A stretch of 64,000 nt of DNA. Source: Muscardinus avellanarius (Eukaryota > Chordata > Mammalia > Rodentia > Gliridae). The translations under genes and the position numbers were made by a program. The notes under the pieces were generated by a model. That model did no database searches. It saw nothing but the letters and a program-made list of their open reading frames with translations, and had not been told where the DNA came from. The stretch covers positions 111,953,040 to 112,017,039 of the forward strand of contig OY726564.1 in assembly GCA_963383645.1 (NCBI GenBank), written 5' to 3'. Of this stretch, positions 52,710 through 63,114 are shown piece after piece; the first letter of the stretch is position 1, and each line of letters opens with the position of its first letter.

Positions 52710-53785
52710 AGCCGGGCGTGGTGGTGCACGCTTGTAATCCTAGCGCTTGGGAGGCGGAGATAGGAGGATTGCACAGGTTCGAAGCCAGCCTCGCTGGCTT
52801 AGGAGACCCTGTTTCCAAATAAAAATATAAAAAAATAGGTCTGGGAGTGTAGCCCAGAGGTAGAAGGGTTTCCAGGAACCCCAGGACCACCAAAATAAAT
52901 AAATAAATAAAAATAAATAAATAAAACCATGCTATCAGCCAGGTGTGGTGGCGCACATTTGTAATCCCAGTACTTGGGAGACTAAGACAGGAGGATGGCA
53001 GAGTCAAGGACAGCCTCAGCAATTTATGCCCTCTGCACTTTAATGAGACTCTGATTCAAACTAAAAATAAAATAGAGCTGTATATATAGCTCAGAGATAG
53101 AATGACTCTGGACTAAAACCCCAGTACCACAATAAATAAGTAAATACATAAATACATAAATAAGTATCACAATATCAAGAAACAATAGTATTGGGCATGT
53201 TGGCACATACCTGTAATGCCAGCTCCTGGGGAGACTGAGACAAGAGGAGTATAACTTCCAGGCCAGCGTGTGCAATTTAGCAAGACACTGTCTCAAGATT
53301 TAAAAAAACAAAAATAAGCCGGGCGTGGTGGCGCACACTTGTAATCCCAGCATTTGGGAGGCTGAGACTGGAGGATCGCAGTTCGCGGACAGCCTCAGCT
53401 ACTTAGTGAGGCCCTTCGCAACTCAGTGAGACCCTGTTTCAAAATAAAGAATAAAAAATTGGGCAGGGAGTGTAGCTCAGAGGTCAAATGCCTCTGGGTT
53501 CCATCCCCAGACCCGCAAAAAAATAAAAAAATAAAAAAATAAAAATAAAAATAGCCTGGCATGGTGGCACATGGCTGTAATCCTAGAACTTGGGAGGCTG
53601 AGACAGGAGAATCACAGGTTTGTGGCCAGCCTCAGCAACCCTTAGAGGCCCTCTGTAATTTAGTGAGGCCCTCTTTCCAAATAAAAGAATAAAATAGCGC
53701 TGGGGACTTTTTATATATTTATATATTTATGTTGGGAATTAACTCAGGAGTATTCAGAGGCAGAATACCCCTGGGTTTAATCCCC
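52710..53785 (+). mobile_element. Run of five sense SINEs
   Basis: Type B 52712-52925 (target repeat 'aaaccatgctatcag' at 52697-52711 and 52923-52937), type A 52938-53135, left half 53190-53315, type A 53317-53520, and a diverged copy 53553-53790 whose right half is broken by a TA-rich insert (53705-53735). Confidence 0.9.
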
Positions 53786-53821
53786 AATATAAAAAATGAA
53801 TGAATGAATAAATAAATAAAT

Positions 53822-53900
53822 AGTTGTGAGATGTAGCTCAGTGGTAGAGAGCTTGCCTAGCATGTGCAAGCCCCTGGGTTTGAGCCCCATCATCATAAAA
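53822..53900 (+). mobile_element. Canonical ID element, sense
   Basis: 'gatgtagctcagtggtagagagcttgcctagcatgtgcaagcccctgggtttgagcccc' is a complete tRNA-like ID monomer with A box (tagctcagtggtagag) and B box (gggtttgagcc). Tail (AATT)n. Confidence 0.9.
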
Positions 53901-54393
53901 TTAATTAATTAATTAAACTGACTAATTGAATTGAGTTGAATTAAAATGTGGTCAACTGCTTCGTAGCAGTATAATGCAATAAGCTAGAAACCCTAGTTTG
54001 TTCCTGCCTCGTCCCGGTTCTGGGATTTCCAAGCCCTTCCTCTTTGTGCTCCGGGTCCCTCAGATTTTATTAACTGAAGATTCTTTTACCACGTTCACAA
54101 GGAAGGAGGCAGAACTAATAAAAAATGATTGAGAAGTCTAAAGAGGCCAGAAGGAATGAGGGATCTAGGGTAAGTCTTTTTGGCTGCGAATTTTTAGAAC
54201 ATGGGATATGAAAAAGAATTCTAGAGTGTGGGGATTTAATTCAGAAATGTCCATCCTGGAGACAGACTTTTATTAAACAAATACATTCTGCAAGTGCTGT
54301 CAAGAAGATCAATGACCAGAGTGGGCCTCCAAAGCCTCTGCCCAGCCGTAAAGATAACACTCAAGACAGAATCAGCTTATACCAGGAAATGGA
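53901..54393. other. Non-repeat stretch
   Basis: Nothing recognised. Confidence 0.4.
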
Positions 54394-54394
54394 G

Positions 54395-54640
54395 ACAATG
54401 CCTGAAATCGCAGCTCTCAGGAGGCTGAGGCAGGAGTATCCCAAGGTCAAGGCCAAGGTCAAGGCCAGCCCACTCAACTCAACAAGGCCAAGGTCAAGAC
54501 CAGCCCACGCAACTCAACACGACCCTGTCTCAACCTAAAAGCGCTGAGGATGTAGCTCAGCGGTAGAGTGCTTGCTTAACATGGGTGAGGTCCTGGGTCC
54601 AAGTCCCCATATCTAAAATAATAGATAAATGAAAATAAAA
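54395..54640 (+). mobile_element. Old B1-dID SINE with internal 35-bp duplication
   Basis: The left half (54395-54535) contains two 35-bp copies, 54449-54483 and 54484-54518, differing at two bases. The right half 'gaggatgtagctcagcggtagagtgcttgcttaacatgggtgaggtcctggg' keeps the full ID middle, so it is an ancestral-type dimer. Confidence 0.9.
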
Positions 54641-54709
54641 ACCACCTGTGTATGCTAAAATACAGCAAAATCAACAAGAAAGCTAAAGTCATTGAGCAGT
54701 TGCTAGTGA

Positions 54710-54868
54710 CGGTGTGGTGCTGAGCCCTTAATGGATAATTCTATCACTCGAGTCCTCACAGTAACCCCAGGAGTTACGTTAGTCTCTTCCACATCCTACA
54801 CAGAGAAAAACTTTTAAAAGATGATTAACTTGTTTCAGGAAGTTGCACAGCCTGGATTTAAATTCAGA
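54710..54868 (-). mobile_element. MIR element, antisense
   Basis: 'gagtcctcacagtaaccccaggagttacgttagtctcttccacatcctacacagagaaa ... ttgcacagcctggatttaaattcagatctgac' follows the antisense MIR order (cctcacaacaaccc ... attttacagatgagg ... cacacagct ... ggatttgaacccagg). Confidence 0.75.
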
Positions 54869-54871
54869 TCT

Positions 54872-55295
54872 GACCCAGGCATGGTGGCGCACACTTGTAA
54901 TCCCAGTACTTGGGAGGCTGAGACAGAAGGTTCACAGGCTTTTGGCCCGCCTCAGCTACTTAGTGAGGCCCTCCCCAACTTAATGAGATCCTGTTTCAAA
55001 AATAAAAGAATAAGCCGGGCGTGGTAGCGCACGCTTGTAATCCCCGCTTGGGAGGCGGAGACAGGAGGATCGCGCAGGTTCGAAGCCAGCCGCGTTGGCG
55101 TAAGAGACCCTGTTTCAAAAATATAAAATAGGTCTGTGAGTGTAGCCCGGAGGTAGAAGGGCTTCCAGGAACCCCAGTACCACCAAAAAATAAATAAATA
55201 AATAAAAATAAAAAATAAAAGAATAAAAAATAGGGCTGGGGGTGCAGCTTGGAGGGAGAATGCCCCTGGGTCCCATCCCTAAAACCACAAAAAGT
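54872..55295 (+). mobile_element. Type-A SINE split by type-B SINE
   Basis: Host left half 54872-55013. Type-B insert 55014-55210. Host right half 55227-55290. The 16-bp direct repeat aaaaataaaagaataa at 54998-55013 and 55211-55226 marks the insertion. Confidence 0.94.
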
Positions 55296-55655
55296 GAATA
55301 AAATAAGCTCAGATCTGTCTTACTTAAATGCCTTAGCTCCTGTAGACTTCCAGTGTGTTTTGGACAAAATCAAAAGTACTAATCTAGTGGTGGGGGGTGA
55401 GGAAGGATAAAAAATGATGGTGGCTGTCAAGTCTCAAGGGAAGGTTCTAGAAGAAGACAATATTACCAAAGGCCAATTAAAACCCCCAAGAGTGCCACTG
55501 TAGATTATCATAGGCACTACTTGAATAAGTCAAATTCATGTAAATTAATTTAGGAAACGTGTATTGGATGTCCTCTGAGTTGACCACTGGGTTAGGCACC
55601 AGTAATAAAACTTCTTCTTTTATATAATAAAATAAACTTAGAAATAAAGAATTTT
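55296..55655. other. Non-repeat stretch with an L2-like piece
   Basis: 'acgtgtattggatgtcctctgagttgaccactgggttaggcaccagtaataa' (55557-55610) recalls antisense L2 3' sequence (tttattgagcacctactatgtgccaggcac). Confidence 0.4.
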
Positions 55656-55657
55656 AA

Positions 55658-55830
55658 GTCAGGCATGGTGGTGCATGCCTGTAATCCCAGTACTTGAGAG
55701 GCTGAGACAGGACGCTTACAGGTTCAACACCAGCCTCAGCAACCTAGGGAGACTGTCAGCCACCTAGCAAGAAAAAATAATAAAAAATAAACAAAGGGCC
55801 TAGGTATAGCTTAGGGGTAGAAAGCCTTGG
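55658..55830 (+). mobile_element. Sense SINE, truncated right half
   Basis: 'gggcctaggtatagcttaggggtagaaagcc' breaks before the B box. Confidence 0.85.
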
Positions 55831-56034
55831 GAATTTGTTAAAGAATTACTACGGAATCGGGGGCCCTTTTCCATCCAGAGACATAATATCGATAATCAGT
55901 GTCTTAGAGAAAACTAAGTCTGACTTTGTTATACTATGCTTGTTGCAGCAGAGGGCACTAAGCGACCTAAACAATTCTGGACCTCAGGTGGTCACGTAGT
56001 TAACAGAAGCTATCCTTCTGAACTGCCTAGTCAT

Positions 56035-57290
56035 GGTATTATTATTACTATTATTATTATTATGGTACTAGGGATGGAACTCAGGGGCATTCTACCTCTG
56101 AGCTACACTCTCAGCCCTAGTTTTTATTCTTTATTTTGAAACACGGTCTCACTAAGTTGCAGAGAGCCTCACTAAGTAGCTAAGGCTGTCCTTGAACCAC
56201 TATCCTCCTGTCTCAGCCTCCAGAATGCTGGAATTACACGCATGTGCCACCATGCCTGGGCTTAGTCATGGTTTTAAAAAGCATGTAAGGCTGAGTGTAG
56301 TGGCACATGTGTGTAATTCCAATACTTAGGAGACTGAAACAGAAGGATCACAGGTTCCAGCAAAAATTTATTTATTTATTTACATAATATTGAGGTACTG
56401 GGGATTGAGCCCCGGAGCATTCTACCTCTGAGATACACCCCTTGCACTATTTTTTTAATTCTTTTTTGTTTGTTTGTTTGTTTGTTTGTTTGTTTGCAGT
56501 ACTGGGGATGGAACCCAGGGCATTGTACCTCCAAGCTACACCCCCAGCCCTATTTGTTTCGTCTTTTTTTTTTTTTTTTTTTGCGGGTCTGGGGATGGAA
56601 CCCAGGGGCATTTGACCTCTGAGCTACACGCCCTGCCCTATTTTTTTTTTTTATTATTCTTTATTTTGAAACCGGGTTTCACTGAGTTGCAGAGGGCCTC
56701 ACTAAGTAGCTGAGGCTGTCCGCGAATCGTGATCCTCCAGGTCTCAGCCTCCCAATTGCTGGGATTACAAGTGTGCACCACTACGCCTGGTTTATCTTTT
56801 TATTTTTTGAAACAGGGTCTCACTGAGTTGCAGAGGGCCTTGCTAAGTAGCTGAGGCTGTTTGTGAACCGTAATCCCCAAGTCTCAGCCTCCCGAATGTT
56901 GGGATTACAAGTGTGTGCCACCACGCCCAGCTTATTCTTTATTTTGAAACAGGGTCTCAATAAGCCACAGAGGGCCTCACTAAGTAGCTGAGGCTGGCTG
57001 TGAACCTGCGATCCTCCTGTCTCAGCCTCCCGAGTGCTGGGATTACAAGTGTGCACCACCACACCTGGCTTTAACCTCAGCAATTTAGCAAGCCTCTCAG
57101 CAACCAAGAATGACCCTGTTTCAAAATAATAAGTAAATAAATTCTGTTTCAAAGTAATAAATAAATCCTGTTTCAAAATGATGATAGAGGATAGACAGAT
57201 AAATAGATAGATAGATAAATAGATAGATAGGAAGGATTGGAGATGTGGCTGAAAGTAGAATCCCCCGGGTTCAATCCCCAGTATCAAAAA
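56035..57290. mobile_element. SINE-dense cluster
   Basis: Antisense 56065-56268; sense fragment 56285-56358; antisense right-half stub 56394-56455; (GTTT)n 56463-56498; antisense right halves at 56503-56550 and 56586-56640; antisense left halves ending at about 56790, 56930 and 57068; then a sense copy 57070-57290 whose linker has grown to (AAAT)n plus (GATA)n. At least six insertions into one another. Confidence 0.85.
57182..57231 (+). repeat. (GATA)n microsatellite within a SINE linker
   Basis: Gata/gaca units between the left half and 'ggattggagatgtggctgaaag'. Confidence 0.93.
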
Positions 57291-57351
57291 GAAAAAAGCA
57301 TATTAATTGTCCCTAAACTGAGACAAGTCATAAGCAAAGAAAACAGATTTG

Positions 57352-57510
57352 AGCCAGGCATGGCGCTGCACGCTTGTAATCCCACTACCTGGGAGGCTGA
57401 GACAGGATGAGGACCACTGGTTCAAAGCCAGCCTTGGCAAAACCGGGCTCGAGGGGGGTGCAGAGCTTGGAGGCAGTGCCTCTAGGTTCAGTTCCCAATA
57501 TCAGGAGAAA
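57352..57510 (+). mobile_element. Sense SINE, internally deleted
   Basis: 'gccagccttggcaaaaccgggctcgaggggggtgcagagcttgg' skips the end of the left half and the linker. Confidence 0.83.
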
Positions 57511-57765
57511 ATAAAAGAGGTTTGAAATATGAATCCTGACAAGATCACTAAGGTCAATAGACTAGATGTTTGTACAATTACAGATTTTTTTAGTATTTCT
57601 GTTCATAGATGATTTCCATTATTTATTTGCAAGCATCCATTAGGATCAACAAAAAAATGTCAGTTGAGCACCTAGCACTTCTGAAAGAGATGGCTTAAAG
57701 TAGTGGAATAAGCCCCAAGCAGCCAAAGCCGGACGCTTTCAAACCCCTCTTCCCCTTCCCCGACT
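57511..57765. other. Non-repeat stretch
   Basis: Nothing certain. Confidence 0.35.
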
Positions 57766-57767
57766 GC

Positions 57768-57890
57768 CTCTTACTAACGATGGGACCAGGTGGGGAGGTT
57801 ACTTGAACTCTGCTTCCACACCTCTAAAATGATAACAATTTCTCCCCTGCTTATTGTGAAATGTGCTGCAAGGTGTTTTAAATACATGAG
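57768..57890 (+). mobile_element. MIR fragment
   Basis: 'ttactaacgatgggaccaggtggggaggttacttgaactctgcttccacacctctaaaatgataacaatttctcccc' follows MIR (cttactagctgtgtgaccttgggcaagttacttaacctctc ... ctgtaaaatg). Confidence 0.7.
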
Positions 57891-57892
57891 GC

Positions 57893-58082
57893 ATGCCGGG
57901 CACGCTTGTAATCCCCGCGCTTGGCAGGCGGAGACAGGAGGATCGCGCAGGTTCAAAGCCAGCCTCGCTGGCTTAAGAGACCCTGTTTCCAAATAAAAAT
58001 ATAAAATAGGTCAGGGAGTATAGCCCGGAGGTAGAAGGCTTTCCAGGAACTCCAGTACCACCAAAAAAATAAAAATAAAAAA
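57893..58082 (+). mobile_element. B1-ID SINE, type B
   Basis: It starts 'gcatgccgggcacgcttgtaatccccgcgcttggcagg', missing 'cgtggtggcg'. An 8-bp aatacat(g/t) repeat flanks it (57880-57887 and 58079-58086). Confidence 0.9.
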
Positions 58083-58147
58083 TACATTATTATCAGTAGT
58101 ATTATTAGTAGTATTACTTTGGTATTTAGGATTATTAGTATTACTTT

Positions 58148-58368
58148 GGTACTTAGGATTGAACCCAAGGATACTCTACCTCCAAGCTACACCCCTAGCC
58201 CTTTTTGGTTTGTTTGTTTGTTTGTTTGTTTGTTTCTTGAAACAGGATCTTTCTAGGTTGTTGAGAGTCTTGCTGAATTGCTGAAGCTGGCCTTGAACCT
58301 ACAGTCCTCCTATCTCAGCCTCCCAAATACTGGAATTATAGGCCTGCACCACCGTGCCCTGCTACACA
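58148..58368 (-). mobile_element. B1-ID SINE, antisense, (GTTT)n linker
   Basis: 'ggattgaacccaaggatactctacctcc', (gttt)6, then left half. Confidence 0.88.
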
Positions 58369-58464
58369 AGGCATTATTAAAGTATTAAAAGCCAAGCCAT
58401 TAGAAAAAGAAATTCCAAAACCAAAAATGTAATCCTACATGTACAGTTTTATGTGTATATGTAT

Positions 58465-58660
58465 GTGCAGTCGTACATGCTTGAAGTTCCAGTATTTGGG
58501 AGGCTTAGACAAGAGGATTGCAGGTTTTGAGACCAGCCTCAGCAACTTAGATTCTCAGCAATTTAGTGAGACTTTGTTTCCAGATAAAAAATTTAAAAAA
58601 GGCTAGGGGTATAGCTTGGAGGTAGAACATCTTGGATCAATTCCCAGTGCCAAAACAAAA
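58465..58660 (+). mobile_element. Diverged sense SINE
   Basis: 'gcagtcgtacatgcttgaagttcc' start; the right half is shortened ('ggtagaacatcttggatcaattccc'). Confidence 0.83.
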
Positions 58661-59022
58661 ATTTAAGAATGACTGCTAACCAAAATAAGAACACTCAAAT
58701 TATACAAAGTGCAAAAATAATATTAAATAAAATAGTCAAACCTCATAAAGTTTATGAACCCCATAAAGTTCCATTCGTTCTCTTTCCTGGAGGCTCATTA
58801 TCTAGTTTATGGATTAAATGAGTTTGTTCTTAGCTCCTTTGTACTCCAAATATAGTTTCATCCTGTATTGAATTGCTTGTGTTTCCTCTTCATAGGTGTC
58901 CAGAAATAAAAGAAAGAACCAGTATTTCAGCTCATGAGCTTTGAAGAGGACAAGGCCTGTACATATTGTGGTGGACACTGTGGTCTGCCACCTCAGCTGG
59001 AAGGTATTTTGATTGCTGGCTC
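58661..59022. other. Non-repeat stretch
   Basis: Nothing recognised. Confidence 0.4.
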
Positions 59023-59024
59023 AC

Positions 59025-59190
59025 AGCCGAGGCTGAGACAGGAGGATTGCAGGTTCAAAGCCAGCCTCAGCAACTCCGTAAGGCTCTCAGAAACCTAGTG
59101 AGACCTGTTTCCAGATAAGAAATAAAATTGGGCTGGGGATATAGCTTGGAGGTAGAATGTATTTGGATTCAATTCCCAGTACCAAAGAAG
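59025..59190 (+). mobile_element. 5'-truncated sense SINE
   Basis: It begins 'gccgaggctgagacaggaggattgc'. The right half ends 'ggattcaattcccagtacc'. Confidence 0.88.
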
Positions 59191-59206
59191 AAAAATAAAA
59201 TAAAAA

Positions 59207-59323
59207 AAGAGGTGGAGGAGGGGGAGGAGGGGGAAGACAAGGAGGGGGAGGAGGGGGAGGAAGAGGATGAGGGGGAGGAGGAGGGGGAGGAGGAGGGGGA
59301 AGAGGAGGAGGGGCGGGGGGGGG
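59207..59323 (+). repeat. (GGAGGG/GGA)n purine tract
   Basis: About 115 bp of G/A with very few pyrimidines (aca, at), G-richer than the other purine tracts. It sits at a SINE 3' end. Confidence 0.93.
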
Positions 59324-59334
59324 AGGCACTTTAC

Positions 59335-59640
59335 TGAAGTCGCATCTTTAGGTCATGCCTCTTTCCCAGGGCTAGTTGTTGACAACTACCTAGTCCTAAC
59401 AATTGCCATGAAGTTATGACGATCTGGCCTCCTGTGTCCAGGTGGGACGATGACTCTGAGGAATGCCAGCTCTAGAATTTCTTTGGAATTAGCTGAGGCT
59501 CCGCCATGACCGCGACACTGGTCAGTACTCCCTGTGCTTCTTAATTCCTTGAAGATATGGCCCCTGAGTGCGTGCCCCAGTAAACCTTTCTCACCCAAGT
59601 CTACATCTAAAAGTCTGCTTCTGGGGAAATCACGTAGGCA
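59335..59640. other. Possible old LTR 3' part
   Basis: 'gtgccccagtaaacctttctcacccaagtctacatctaaaagtctgcttctggggaaa' has the feel of an LTR poly-A/U5 end, but I cannot name a family. Confidence 0.3.
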
Positions 59641-59824
59641 AAGGGATTGATTTTCCCCCCAGCAGAAGTAGATTCATTTATAGTGATATGTCTATACTCT
59701 TTTCTTCCTCCTCCTCCTCCTCCTTCACCATTTCCCTTTAATTTGCCAGTATTTTTGTTCCTTTTAGATTTCCATAGGTGCATATTACAAATTACCATAA
59801 GATACACATTCTTTTGTATGTGTG

Positions 59825-59882
59825 CATGTGGTACTGAGGGTAGAACCCAGGGGCATTCTACCTCTGAACTACACACCCATCC

Positions 59883-59925
<43 letters not shown>

Positions 59926-60285
59926 GCAGTACTGGGGATGGAACCCAGGGGCATTCTACCTCCAAGTTACACCCCCAGCCCTAATTTTATTCTTTATTTT
60001 GAAACAGGGTCTCACTGAGTTGCAAAGGGCCTCACTAAGTAGTAGCTGAGGCTGTCCTCAAACCTTGATCTTCCTGTCTCAGCCTTCCAAATGCTGGGAT
60101 TGTAAGCATGTGCCACCATGCCCAACTCCATCCCTATTTTAATTTTATTTTTATTTTGAAAGAAGGTTTTGCTAGGCTGATGAGAGTCTCACTACTTGCT
60201 GAGGCTGTCCTCAAGCCTGCAGTCCTCCTGTTTCAGCCTCCCAAGTACTGGGATTACAAGTGTGTGCCACCATGCTTGGCTAGAA
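59825..60285 (-). mobile_element. Three stacked antisense SINE units
   Basis: Right half 59830-59880, (TTTA)n 59884-59925, full copy 59928-60120, then a left half 60135-60283. Confidence 0.88.
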
Positions 60286-60295
60286 CACATATTCT

Positions 60296-60566
60296 TTTTT
60301 TTTCTTTTCTTTTCTTTTCTTTTCTTTTCTTTCTTTCTTTCTTTCTTTCTTTTTTTTTTTTTTTTTTTGTGGTACTGGGGTTCCTGGAAGCCCTTCTACC
60401 TCCGGGCTACACTCCCAGACCTATTTTTACATTTTTTTTTTTTTTATATTTGGAAACAGGGTCTCCTAAGCCAGCACGCGCGGCTGGCTTCGAACCTGCG
60501 CGATCCTCCTGTCTCTGCCTCCCAAGCGCGGGGATTCCAAGCGTGCGCCACCACGCCCGGCCTTAG
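60296..60566 (-). mobile_element. B1-ID SINE, type B, antisense, with CTTTT tract
   Basis: (TTTTC)n/(TTTC)n/T at 60296-60368, 'ggtactggggttcctggaagccc', T(15) in the linker, left half to 60562. 'tagaacacatattctt' is present on both sides (60281-60296 and 60564-60579), an exact 16-bp target duplication. Confidence 0.95.
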
Positions 60567-60889
60567 AACACATATTCTTAACATCAGCAGTGAAATGAAA
60601 ACTGGATGATTCCTTGCCTGTTTTGTAGCTACCAAAAGAACATGCATGACTTCTCTGTGAGTCAGGGAGAAGATAGAGTCCACGAAAATAAGAAAGTCTA
60701 ATAGATCTTCATGAACTTCCAATTCATGATTTGGGCATTGTTTGTTCATATTCTATCCCACTGAGTTACTGGACTCAGACAGAGGGCGTATTATAAAGTG
60801 AAACTCAAAGGCGCTCTCTATCAGTCTTGCTGCCCGTGTTCGTGACAATCGTCCATGTGACCTAAAGACGACATATTAGTGTCTCATCT

Positions 60890-61090
60890 CTCCAGTAGAT
60901 TCTGGCTGAAGATGGCAGATTGACCATGTGAAGTGATCTCCTCTTCCATCCATGATCCCCAAATTAAAAGAGAACGATACTGCAGAACACAAGCTAAACA
61001 TCCAAGAGAAAAGGCTGACATTGGGGACTCCACTGGGCTGAAGGGCTCCCGTCTATCGTCCCAAAGTAAAAAAAAGAGCAAAGGGATCGA
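60890..61090 (+). mobile_element. Possible L1 5'UTR piece
   Basis: 'ggctgaagatggcagattgacc ... aattaaaagagaacgatactgcagaacacaagctaaacatccaagagaaaaggctgac ... gaagggctcccgtctatcgtcccaaagtaaa' looks like an L1 5' region of a lineage-specific family. Assigned by style, not by a known consensus. Confidence 0.35.
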
Positions 61091-61114
61091 GAGAAAATAG
61101 AGATCTCTTAGTGT

Positions 61115-61445
61115 TCTTCATTGCTATCATGAAAAAAATCTGAGGCCAGATACTTGTCAAGAAAAGAATTTTATGTAGCTCACAGTTTTGGAAGAATAAA
61201 GTTCAAATAATACTGTACCAGCTCTGGCAAGGGCCCCTTGACTCGTGGCAAAGAGCACAGGAGTGGGAGTGTGTGCAGGAACAGGAGGTTGTATTATGGG
61301 CAGAAAGCCAGAGGGAGGAGAGGGACTAGTCTCAGGACCCCACACAGGTCCTGCTCTTACAGGCCCTACCCCCTCTCCATGGCCACCGGGAAGACTTGGG
61401 GATACAGGAGGTGTGAGGAGACAAACCACATCTAAACCATAGCAC
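61115..61445 (+). mobile_element. MaLR-type LTR fragment (MST/MLT-like)
   Basis: 'gaaaaaaatctgaggccagatacttgtcaagaaaagaattttatgtagctcacagttttgg' at the left and 'aggagacaaaccacatctaaaccatagca' at the right are familiar MaLR LTR end words. No retroviral gene. Confidence 0.5.
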
Positions 61446-61565
61446 AGAGGACGGGGGAAGAAGAAACCTTTTAAAGCTCAAACTTTCAAAGGAAAGATAT
61501 ATAATATCTATTTAAATATTTAATCAGGACAGAATGTGATTATTTATTTATTAATTATTGATTTT

Positions 61566-61890
61566 TGATACTGGGAATTGAACCCAGGACCATTGTACCT
61601 GCAAGCTACACACCCACACCTTTTTACTTGATATTTTGAAGTAGGGTCTTGCTAAGTTACCGAGGCTGGCCTTAAACCTTCAATCTTCCTGTCTGAGCCT
61701 CCCAAATACCACCCCCAGCTTTATTTTATTCCTTTTTTTTTTTTTGGTGGTACTGGGGTTTCTGGAAGTCCTTCTACCTCCAGGCTACACTCCCAGACCT
61801 ATATTTATATTTTTATTTGGAAACAGGGTCTCCTAAGCCAGCGCGTGAGCAGCTGGTTCCATCCTCAGTACTGCAAAAAAAAAAAAAAAA
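61566..61890 (-). mobile_element. Antisense type A, then truncated antisense type B
   Basis: Type A 61566-61730 (left half cut). Type B 61745-61850 stops after 'aagccagcgcgtgagcagct' and is joined directly to 'ggttccatcctcagtactgc' plus A(20), which is the end of a sense type-A SINE. This is a recombination joint. Confidence 0.85.
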
Positions 61891-62103
61891 AAAAGTTGCA
61901 GAAAGAACAAGTGTAATTATAAAACATTTTGGAACATTGTGGTAAAAAAATATTTACATAGACATAAACAGATGATTAATTTAACTAAAGTCTATTAATA
62001 GTCACATGTTGCTTAATGATGTGCTACACTCTGAGAAATACATCAGGTGATCTTGTGCAAACATCACAGAACATACATATACAAATGAAGTACACACCTG
62101 GGC

Positions 62104-62360
62104 TATGCAATATGTGTGTGTATGTATATGTGTGTATATGTGTGCATGTATATGTATGTATGTAATGTGCATATGTATACATGTTTATGTATATGTGTGT
62201 ATACATGTATATGTGTGTATACATGCATATGTATATGTGTGTATGTAATGTATATGTGTATACATGTGTATGTATAGGTGTGTATGTATATGTGTGTATA
62301 CGTGTATATGTATATGTGTGTATGTATGTATACATGTGTGTGTATATGTGTGTGTGTATG
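62104..62360 (+). repeat. (TATG/TGTG)n imperfect satellite
   Basis: About 255 bp of alternating pyrimidine-purine steps (tgtgtgta, tatgtata, tacatg), with repeated 'gtgtgtatacatgtatatg'-like blocks. Confidence 0.93.
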
Positions 62361-62639
62361 TTACCCTATTGCCCCAAGTGCCATGAACAACAAAAGATTA
62401 AATCAGGCACAGAGGATATTGTGCAATCGAGCTAGGAGAGACACAGGATGTTCGCCACTGCTGGTGTAACGTGGCCTACTGTTGTTTGATGTATACTCTT
62501 ATTCATGCAATATAATTATACACCACAGTGAGATTTAAAATCACACACACACACCCCTTGGTGTATTTCTCTTCGTGTACCTGTCTCCCCTGGCCTACGG
62601 TTCTATAGCAAACTGTGTATGGGGGAGGGAGGGTGACGG

Positions 62640-62893
62640 GCTTGAACCTAGGGGTGTTCTCCTCTGGGCTACATTCCCAGTCCTTTTTTATTTTCTATTT
62701 TGAAACAGGGTCTTGCCAGGCATGGTGGCACACACTTATAATCCCAGTACTTGGGAGGCTGAGACACAAGGATCATAGCTTCGAAGCCAGTCTCAGCAAC
62801 TTAGCAAGGCTAAGTTACTGAAACCCTGTTTCCAAAGAATAAAATAAGAAAAGTAGAGTTCAGAGGTAGAATGGCCCTGATTTCAATTCCCAG

Positions 62894-62895
<2 letters not shown>
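62640..62895. mobile_element. Antisense stub and sense SINE, adjoining
   Basis: Antisense right half and 'tttgaaacagggtct' (62640-62713), immediately followed by a sense SINE (62714-62895). A sharp inverted junction. Confidence 0.85.
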
Positions 62896-62971
<76 letters not shown>

Positions 62972-62990
62972 ATCTCACACACACACACAC
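62896..62990 (+). repeat. (TC)n then (CA)n
   Basis: About 70 bp of CT repeats directly after 'ttcccagt', then a short (AC)n. A SINE-tail tract. Confidence 0.95.
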
Positions 62991-63014
62991 TTAAAAAGAA
63001 GAAAAGAAAAAGAA

Positions 63015-63114
63015 GCAGGGTCTTGCTCCATTACTGCACACTGGCTTCAAACCTGCAATCTTCCTGTCTTTAGCCTCCTGGGAGTATAGGCATGCTTCAT
63101 TGTGCCTGGCTACA
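63015..63114 (-). mobile_element. Antisense left half, old
   Basis: 'cagggtcttgctccattactgcacactggcttcaaacctgc ... aggcatgcttcattgtgcctggc'. Confidence 0.75.

Noticed and set aside
53822..53900. tRNA gene (A and B box, tRNA-like start)
   Set aside because: This is an ID SINE. It lacks a cloverleaf 3' half and has an (AATT)n tail, and the same holds for the right halves of the abundant SINE.
59087..59337. Proline-rich and glutamate-rich frames near the GGA tract
   Set aside because: Translations of a purine repeat following a SINE end.
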